Source: Plumapathes pennacea
Lineage: Eukaryota; Cnidaria; Anthozoa; Antipatharia; Myriopathidae
Direction: 5' to 3'
Length of the DNA: 64,000 bases
Assembly: GCA_964036295.1 (NCBI GenBank)
Contig: OZ038466.1
Location: 21,938,597-22,002,596, forward strand
This document shows, in pieces, positions 56,501 through 64,000 of the stretch. The notes beneath the pieces were generated by a model. That model made no database searches, was not told the origin of the DNA, and worked only from the letters and a program-made list of their open reading frames with translations. The stretch's first letter is position 1. Each line of letters begins with the position of its first letter. The position numbers and the translations under genes were made by a program.

Positions 56501-59500
56501 AAAATGTTTCCTAACAATAGCCTCTCTTTAGCTATGTATTTCCACAATGAAATGCAGTGTGCAAGTGACTAAATCACGCTTAAGTGTCAAAGAGAAAAGA
56601 AGGGGGTGAGGGTGGGGGTTAACTGATGGAGACATGCAGAGTGAGAGCAAGAGATTTCAATGAAGGGTCAAAGAAAAAAGGATGTTGAGGAAAAGGGAAT
56701 CAAAAGATTCCTTGATTAAAAGCCACACAACACAGACATGGCAAGGACGTACAGTACTAACTTGTTTTGGTTGAGGGGGCATGGCTGAGTGATTACCATG
56801 TACAAATAAAGATACTTTACTTGTTTTTTACTTTTTTTTAATTATTGGTTGTCAGGGCACAAGGCAGTAAAGTTGTCATTCCACAAGTAAGCGAACCTGA
56901 GACAGACTTAGAATGTGAGGACAGCGAAACAGCAGAGGCCACTTCAGGGGCTCCTGTGGAAGTTTCACACACTGAAACAGATGAGGAAGGTACGAAACTT
57001 GTAAGGGAAATAAACCCTTCCACTTCTGAACTCACAAAACAGAGATGACATTCACAACGGCAGCGAATCTGCTGCTGGACCTCTTGCCATTGTTGTAAAT
57101 GCCATCTTTGATTTCAAACTTGACAACATTGGGCAAATGTTTCCAAGATTCGACCAAATGCGCGAGCTTGCGAATCTCATGACACTGCCCCTTTAAGTTC
57201 CACATAATTTTGTCCAGGATTGTAGACTATTGTTTTTTTTTTCTTTTTGTTCTCAAAGCTTCTCTTGGGTTTCAACCAGAAAGGGTCAGTGATGCTTTTG
57301 AGCAAGATTTTCCAAAACTTGAGATATCAGACAACAATCAAGACTGCTGTTCAACTGAGGGTGAGGCTGACATGGAGAGCTGTTCAAACCAAGAAGAAGC
57401 TGAACAGCAGGCTGTTTGTACCAAAGGTGAGAAGAAAGAAGACACATTATGTGAGGTTACAGACACTCCAGAGGACTGTGACACAGAGGAAGCTGACACA
57501 TCAGCATACTTAGGTGAGGCGTGAGTCTAACAACACTCTATAATGTATAGAATACAAAGTAATTCATCAGTGATCTGGGTTCACTTGTACAAACCTTATT
57601 ACGGTAGGCTAGATGCCTGTCAATACAGCAAAACCTTTTGTTATGAGTTTGATTTGCATGAAAATAAACATGTGAGTGAAACTAACTTTCATAAGAAAAG
57701 TTTTGCATCAGAAGCAGAGGTTACAAGCATATTAGAAATGGTCTATTAACGGCCTCTTCTATAAGTTAATTTAAGATTATTTCTAAGTCAGTAATTGAAG
57801 AGTTTGTGTTAACTTAAGAAAAATTAACCCTTGTTTTCCAGAGAGAAATTTTCCAGTACAGTTAATTCCCTCTAAGACGGACAGCCTCCGGACCAGCTCC
57901 AACTGTCCGTTTTAGAGAGGTGTCCATCTTGAAAAGAGTTCAGTCAAAGTAAATGACTAAAGAAATGGCAGAGATCGCTTTCACCAGGTGTCCGGTGTCC
58001 TTTAGGAGAGAACTGACTGTGTTCAGGCTTTGCATTAGACCTCTTATACAATGCTTTGAACAACTGGACTCTATGATCTCTGCTGTGCAAGTGTCTAACT
58101 GTGTTACCAGTGCTTGACATTAACAGTTGCCCGCTTACCCGGGGCAACCAAAACTTTTGGTCGGGCAAGTAAATTCAGGGCCGGGCAACCAGAAATGAGT
58201 TTTTATTGCTTGAAGTCAATCTACAGTCCGAAGGGCAACCAACCTAAAACCTTAATGTCGAGCACTGGTGTTTCAAGGGCGTTATGGAGTTGTTTCCTTG
58301 CCATCGTTTACAGTATGTTGTCTTCCCCTACAGAAAACATGGACGATCTTCTGGAGTTTTGCTTCTTTTGTGCTCTGTTGAGAACAAAGAAGATTACAGA
58401 TCCAATTTTGACCAGCACATTTTTTCGGAGTTATGTTCTGCCAAGCTGGTGAGATAAATTCATCTTTTTTCCTGCTCTTGTATTCCGTTGTTCTTCTGCT
58501 ATTTTATCTTCTTTTCCTCTGCTTCTAGTTTTTCTATATAGTCTCTCCCTTGCTCTCCATTTTTTTCTTTTCTATCCTTTTTCGCACTCTTCTCTTTCAA
58601 TAACAGCGATTGTAGTTTTCTTCCCTTCCTCTGCACTTGTTTCTGTACTGTTCTCCCTAGTTCTTTACCTTTCTTCAATCTTTACCTTGCTCCAGTCCAG
58701 AGGGGAAATCTGTGGATATCAAGAAATCATCATATAAGAAGGTAGTGTGCTTTGTTATTGCCCCATTTTGTGCTCTGTCCGACAATGTCTTCAGTTTTCA
58801 TTTGCTTGAATGGTTTACAAATGAGGACAACCTTACTGATCGTTTCAGGTCTCCAAGTTTCTGCAAGTAATGCAAGAAAGAGGGTTTATTAAATTAAAGG
58901 AAGTCTCTAAAGGAGTGGACAGTATCGAAGCTTTTTGCTTAGACCACCCTGAGTAAGTAGAAAAACAAAAACAAAAACAAAAAAAAACTAACAGCATAAA
59001 TACGGCACTTACAGGCAGACTGACTGACGGACGGACTGAAGTACCGAGCTACAGACTCACTGACGACTCATGTGGTTTTTTACGCAAGTATTCAAACTTG
59101 CACGGACTTGCGTTTCATTTGGCCACCCACTTGCACGGACTTGCATTGACTTGCATTGAATTTGAACATGTTTTTCACCTAAAACAGCGAAGAGCGCGTT
59201 AGCAGGTCTAAACGGAATATATCAAAGGTAAAAGCCTACTCATTAAGTTCCAGCTCAAGCGAGACATCTGACTCAGATTCTCGGATTCTGTCTCAGAGCC
59301 AAAACTTGCATGAGCTTGCAGCGACCTGTGTCTCGTTTGGCCACCCTTTTGCAAGTCAGTGCAAGGTTTACCGTCAAGTCGAACTTGCATTGACTTGCAC
59401 CGACTTGCATCTCGTTTGGCCAGTCAGAGCTTAACGCCAGCTAAAACGCCAGCTAAACCACTCTAGGGTGTTCAACTTATCCACATCGACTTTTAGTTGA

Positions 59501-61503
59501 TTTATTACTTGCGTTTAACACATCAACCTTAGTTTGATACGTCGGATCAAGCATTTCACTCTCAACGTCGACGCTGTATATGCAACACAAGCCGACTGCC
59601 TGCGGACTGACTTATTGGCTGACTACTGACATAAATTCAAAGTTCACATATTTTGTTACATCGTTTTCTGCTTCTAATGTGTAGCGTTTTTCTATTTAGG
59701 CTGAAAGCTTTCAAGGCATCAAAACCGAAAACTGAGCTAAATATCACTCCCACAGCCAGTAAGAAGGAAAGTTCCTCAGCGGACCAACAGGTAGTTTCAA
59801 ACTGCAAAGGACGGTCTAAGTCTCGCACACATAAGCTTTCAATAGAGTAAGAGAGTGGTTTTAGCGGCATATGTTAACTCATTATGTTCGTTGAGTGTGA
59901 GAGATTATAAGGGATCCTGTTTTTCGGTGCCCTTATTATACCTTTCGATCTGTCCCAAGGTTATGATGAAAGTGTTTTTGTGAAATAAGAGAATTATAAA
60001 TTAACAATGTCACGAAACCGTACTTATCAACAACTTTCACTCGACTGTCTTTAGTTTTTGCCCGTGCGTAGAGAAAAACTGAGGTACTGCAACTTTTTCT
60101 CGTTTACTCGCAGGGTCCTGTAATAGAAGAGCTGTTTGCTGTGTCGGCCGCTTTGCTTCCAGTCTTCAAAGAATTTGGCTTTACGTGAGTTCCTTTTGAT
60201 AAACTGAGCAAGTGCATTGCTTGTCGTTGGCTTGTTGTTGCGTTGTCGTCGTTTTTGTTCTGCACTCTTGTGTTGCCGGCGCTGGGTTTTTGCGTGAGTC
60301 TGAGTTTGTAGGGCTGCCATTGTGGTTCTGTGGCTGTGTATGTCTGAGATTGTGGGTTTGAGGTTGTAGGCCTTCTATTGTAGTTCTGCACTTTTGTGTT
60401 GCTCTTACCTGTGTCTGTTGAAGATTGTGTGTTAGTTTGTACGCACACTTTCTTTCCTGGTATCTCCCCGTGTTCTCTCTTCTAAACGCTGTTCCTTTGT
60501 TTTTCTTCCTTGTAGCAAAAATGCCGTACTAACCCCATCCGAAGTGCGGAGCGTCATGACACAATATGTTAAGTCACACGAACTCGTGTGCCAGGAAAAT
60601 AAACGGTTAGTGCATGCAGCGGGCTGATTTAAGTGCGGGCCGTTTGACGATAAATTGAAAACAGCTGTACCATTAGATTTGTTCAATATGTTCGTAGGTA
60701 TATAAGACTGGATTCGTGTTCCTGTACTTTTAGAAGCCACGAATTTTAGTTAACTTTGATACTTTGTCAATCATTCATCGGTTTTTTAACTCATATATTT
60801 ATTCTTTCACTGTTCAGACTTGTAGTTCTCGACCCCGTTCTAACTAAAGCGTTGCTGAATAAGAACGAAAACACTGAACATTTAGCATGGGATGAACTCT
60901 TTGAAAAGTAAGTTTCAAGTTTTTTGTACTTTTTCTTGTCAAACAATACATACATCGCCATTGCTATCGACACGAGTACCAATATCGACATTGTCAGTGT
61001 GATCGTCATCGATATTTGACAACAATTGGCGCGTTCTTTCTTTTGCCTATTCCGGAATGACAATACAGGGAATTGGCGTCAACCGAATAACAACAACAAC
61101 AACAACAACAACAACAACTTTACTTAAGAGACACTCGTTTCTCGCAGGATAACAAACAAAATGAATTACTGCCACAAAATCACACTTGCAGGACAACAAC
61201 CAATCATCAGGTAATCTTTGTTTTGTTTGAGTGTGTGTTGGTGTGTGTTTTTGTTATTGTCTTGGGTTTGTTTTTTGTTTGTCTAATTTTGCTTGCTAAC
61301 GAAAACATTGTATTTCACAGGAAAGGAAAAATAGATAGCATTGATATAAAGATAGAGCAACGAATGGGAAACAAAAAGGTAAGGTCTTTTTCGCTTCGCT
61401 TTGGGGCTCGGGGGGATGGGGTTAGAGCAGATTGATTTTTCATAACTCAGTTAGGGAGTTTAAAGAGTGAGGATATATCTTCAGACTGGATGGTGCAGTG
61501 TCG

Positions 61504-61534
<31 letters not shown>

Positions 61535-63706
61535 TGGTGATGGTGATGGTGATGGTGATGGTGATGGTGATGGTGATGGTGATGGTGATGGTGATGGTGA
61601 TGGTGATGGTGATGGTGATGGTGATGGTGATGGTGATGGTGATGGTGATGGTGATGGTGATGGTGATGGTGATGGTGATGGTGATGGTGATGGTGATGGT
61701 GATGGTGATGGTGATGGTGATGGTGATGGTGATGGTGATGGTGATGGTGATGGTGATGGTGATGGTGATGGTGATGGTGATGGTGATGGTGATGGTGATG
61801 GTGATGGTGATGGTGATGGTGATGGTGATGGTGATGGTGATGGTGATGGTGATGGTGATGGTGATGGTGATGGTGATGGTGATGGTGATGGTGATGGTGA
61901 TGGTGATGGTGATGGTGATGGTGATGGTGATGGTGATGGTGATGGTGATGGTGATGGTGATGGTGATGGTGATGGTGATGGTGATGGTGATGGTGATGGT
62001 GATGGTGATGGTGATGGTGATGGTGATGGTGATGGTGATGGTGATGGTGATGGTGATGGTGATGGTGATGGTGATGGTGATGGTGATGGTGATGGTGATG
62101 GTGATGGTGATGGTGATGGTGATGGTGATGGTGATGGTGATGGTGATGGTGATGGTGATGGTGATGGTGATGGTGATGGTGATGGTGATGGTGATGGTGA
62201 TGGTGATGATGACGATGATGATGATGGTAACGATGATGATGATGATGATGATGATGATGGTGATGATGACGACGATGATGGTGATGATGATGAGGATGAG
62301 GAGAATGACGTTCTTATGACGATAACGTTCTTGTATCTTACTTCACTTTTCGTATCTTACTTCTTGCATCTTAGGTCACTCTAGTTCGTAATCTAGAGCT
62401 GTACGGCATAGATCCACAACAGTTCGCTCATACTATGCAGGTCAAAGCTGCTTCGAGCACCGCAGGTCAGTACAAACATATGTGACCATGGTCGACCATG
62501 GTCAGGGAAAACATGTGACCATGGTCAGGTAAAATATGTAACCATACTCGACCATGGTCAGAGAGTGTATGTGACCGTGGTCGTCACGAAACATGTGACC
62601 ATGGTCGAATATGGTCAGGGAATATATGTGACCATAGTCAATGTTGTATATTGACGGCTAGTTTGGGTGAGGCTAAAAGGGATGACTCAAACGGACTTGA
62701 CATCCTTTTGAGTCTTCCCTTTTTAACATGTATCTCCAAATTTCCAACCCTAACCCTTCGGAGATGTCCTTAACATCAGGTCCTTTTGAGGCATGGTCCT
62801 ATTGAGACATCACTTTTAGCTAGTACTGCCCAGCTTCTCCAACCATCATTTGTCTCAACTATTGATATGTCGCATATTGTACGTCACACGTAACGTCTCC
62901 ATTTTACATCGTGTTCCATTCCCCTCACTGAAAGTTCTTTCGTTGTATTTCTTCTAGTGAGCCAGTTGCCAGGCAAGACCCGTGCGCCAGCAATGCAGGT
63001 CTTAATTCAAGGGACTCAAGTTAAGCTTGTGGCAACTTCTTTACTAGGTAAGTCAAAGTCACCTATCTCGACCACGTCCTTTGCTGAATTGACATTCTTG
63101 ATCCGCCACTTTTTGCAAACCGAAATTCGAAAACAACTTGCAACCTATTTCCTTCCAGCTTTGTTTGAACATAAAGTGAGTCGTGTATCGTAGACATGAT
63201 ATTCACCTCTCTTATCAGTTATACATCAAGACATTTTTTGAGTTTGTTCGAACCAGCTTTTCGACTTTTTCACACGTTCGTGGATGCAAAACGTTCATCG
63301 CATAGGTGTAGATGGCCCCAACTGTGTTTTTAACTAAGTGACTCATAAAATAAAAGCAGTGTTCATAGAGCCAATTACTGGGCCGCAAATAAAAACGTCT
63401 TCGACCAATGAGCAGCTGGAGAAAAAACAACTTCGGATTTTTCACGTGGTCAGCCGTTGGAAACCAAAACATTGTTTGGTTTTATGCTTTGCGTCTGCTT
63501 GGCTGAGAAGACCAAGCCTCTGCTCTGATTGGTTGCAATCTACTTTTTCAAACTAATCGCAGAGTTACTTTCAAGAAAACAGCCTGCTTCATACTTGTTG
63601 CCTGGTAACCATTGCCGTTTTTTGCTCTTTTGTAGATGACTACAAGATTCCAAGAAAGTATGTAACTGGCTTAGAACAGATAAAGAGCAAGAAGAGGAAT
63701 AAATAG
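53565..63706 (+). CDS. EIF2D: Eukaryotic translation initiation factor 2D (ligatin)
   Basis: Nineteen coding exons join in phase into 635 residues: 53565-53620, 54768-54958, 55317-55400, 55754-55853, 56229-56336, 56856-56989, 57259-57513, 58334-58448, 58696-58741, 58849-58952, 59700-59790, 60114-60184, 60516-60605, 60818-60907, 61148-61210, 61321-61378, 62375-62465, 62958-63047 and 63636-63706. The N-terminus [20 protein letters not shown] is diagnostic. A DUF1947/PUA region follows ([30 protein letters not shown]), then an acidic spacer, a winged-helix region (about 310-400), a SWIB/MDM2 fold (about 428-481: [20 protein letters not shown]) and a SUI1 fold (about 515-612: [20 protein letters not shown]). 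eIF2D delivers tRNA to the P site without GTP and helps recycle 40S subunits. It is longer than the human protein (584), mostly in the acidic spacer. AATAAA follows the stop. Confidence 0.96.
54370..54535. mobile_element. hAT-like MITE, copy 1
   Basis: It starts CAGTGCTCGACATTAA and ends in the complement of CAGCGCTTGACATTAA, giving a 16-base terminal inverted repeat with CAG/CTG ends as in hAT elements. The word GAGCAT occurs on both sides, but an exact abutting 8-mer duplication is not clean. It lies in EIF2D intron 1. The copy at 58,108 is the same element reversed. Confidence 0.65.
56360..56461. mobile_element. Fold-back MITE (TAGCCTGC family) with 9-bp target duplication
   Basis: A 102-base palindrome: the left arm TAGCCTGCATAGCTTGGCCC continues into a G-rich run, and the right arm is its complement ending CTATGCAGGCTA. 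CATTCAGTC abuts both ends (56,351-56,359 and 56,462-56,470), a perfect 9-base duplication. Same termini as the element at 4116. It lies in an EIF2D intron, 24 bases after the donor of exon 5. Confidence 0.85.
57855..58022. repeat. GTCCGCC-family MITE copy 5
   Basis: The copy begins CAGTTAATTCCCTCTAAGAC and ends AGGAGAGAACTGACTGTG, with GGACAGCCTCCGGACCAGCT inside. It lies in an EIF2D intron. Confidence 0.65.
58108..58267. mobile_element. hAT-like MITE, copy 2 (inverted)
   Basis: Reverse-orientation copy of the element at 54,370: it starts CAGTGCTTGACATTAA and ends TTAATGTCGAGCACTG. The interior shares GGGGCAACCAAAACTTTTGG and TTGCTTGAAGTCAATCTACA. GTGTT lies on both flanks. It sits 66 bases upstream of EIF2D exon 8. 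Confidence 0.65.
59085..59430. repeat. Repeat rich in CTTGCA/GACTTGC words
   Basis: EIF2D intron sequence with many near copies of GCACGGACTTGC and ACTTGCATTGACTTGC, and of CGTTTGGCCA. The word CGTTTGGCCAGTCAGAGCTTAA at the right end resembles the terminus of the TTA-duplication MITEs, so this may be a truncated relative. Confidence 0.5.
61088..61117. repeat. (AAC)n microsatellite
   Basis: A short AAC array 30 bases upstream of EIF2D exon 15. Confidence 0.85.
61503..62305. repeat. Very long (GATGGT)n microsatellite
   Basis: A GAC run of about 27 bases opens into roughly 670 bases of almost perfect GATGGT hexamers, ending in a mixed GATGAT/GACGAT region. It lies in the EIF2D intron between exons 16 and 17. 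It creates long artificial Asp-Gly and Met-Val frames that should not be annotated as proteins. Confidence 0.95.
62473..62642. repeat. Palindromic minisatellite (GACCATGGTC unit)
   Basis: About six imperfect tandem copies of a 25-35-base unit containing ATGTGACCATGGTC, often followed by GACCATGGTCAGGGAA. Each unit contains the perfect palindrome GACCATGGTC. It lies in the EIF2D intron directly after exon 17. Confidence 0.8.
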
Positions 63707-64000
63707 TACAAATAAATTGCCACGAAATCGATCATCGTCATGAGTCGTGAAGTTTTTTCCAACGGTGTTTTAAAGCAATGTTTCGTCATTTCCTTAAACC
63801 AGTTATTACACTTGAAGTCGTGCAGTACGGCGGAGTATATAAGTCAGTTATATTTTTACGAGCCTGCAAGGCGAGAAAAATGTAACTGCCGAGTAAAAAT
63901 ACAAACTTCCACGGTTGGAAATACTGATTGTACGGGACACTCGGTTTCGTTGGGTAATGTAAGCCAAACACTCCGATATACAATATGCCCATGATTAGAG
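63707..64000. other. EIF2D 3' flank, no further gene recognised
   Basis: AATAAATTGCC just after the stop may serve as the polyadenylation signal. The rest of the window shows open frames of 68-84 codons on both strands but no recognisable protein motif. Confidence 0.5.

Noticed and set aside
60051-60740. Minus-strand Thr/Gln/Asn-rich frames in the EIF2D region
   Set aside because: Antisense of EIF2D exons 12-13 and their intron; no domain.
61467-62384. 305-codon plus-strand frame, mostly Asp-Gly repeats
   Set aside because: It is entirely explained by the GATGGT microsatellite inside an EIF2D intron; there is no domain and it lies between two proven exons.

Overview
This window looks like nuclear DNA of an anthozoan cnidarian, most likely a stony coral. 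Genes are split by short GT-AG introns, and the intergenic and intronic DNA is AT-rich and full of small inverted-repeat elements (MITEs). The gene set mixes single-copy eukaryotic housekeeping genes with family-expanded receptors (intronless or LRR-bearing GPCRs, cGAS-like Mab-21 proteins) as seen in corals. No search could be run. Gene names rest on recognised protein motifs and on exon chains whose splice phases were checked by hand.

Left part (1-21.6 kb, all minus strand). An adhesion GPCR (signal peptide, two Ig-like domains, HormR, GAIN/GPS, 7TM) runs off the left edge. Next come a secreted protein built of five LDL-receptor class A and two sushi modules on symmetric phase-1 exons, and BRX1, a 60S ribosome-assembly factor. 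The first two genes each have consensus CRE sites about 100-150 bp upstream of the start codon.

Middle part (22-40.5 kb, all minus strand). This is a young, duplicated receptor and innate-immunity cluster. It holds an intronless neuropeptide-type GPCR, a 5'-truncated and frameshifted copy of an LRR-GPCR, a cGAS-like (Mab-21) nucleotidyltransferase gene of 934 codons, the intact five-exon LRR-GPCR, and a second Mab-21 gene of 812 codons. Large blocks of flanking DNA are duplicated as well. In both Mab-21 proteins the catalytic core is split by a very long insertion, and both end in a shared C-terminal region I cannot assign. Their Mab-21 C-lobes look homogenised by gene conversion.

Right part (41-63.7 kb, housekeeping genes in divergent pairs). 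A methionine sulfoxide reductase A has an in-frame TGA exactly at the catalytic cysteine position and a SECIS-like hairpin in its 3' UTR, so it is read here as a selenoprotein. It is head-to-head with SMIM7, 119 bp apart. FZR1/CDH1 (20 coding exons) is head-to-head with EIF2D (19 coding exons), which fills the rest of the window. EIF2D introns carry MITEs, a palindromic minisatellite and a very long GATGGT microsatellite.

Mobile DNA is plentiful but no transposase or reverse transcriptase gene was seen. Several MITE families are supported by terminal inverted repeats and, in some cases, target-site duplications: fold-back elements starting TAGCCTGC with 9-bp duplications, elements with TTA duplications, hAT-like elements, and a widespread GTCCGCC family.
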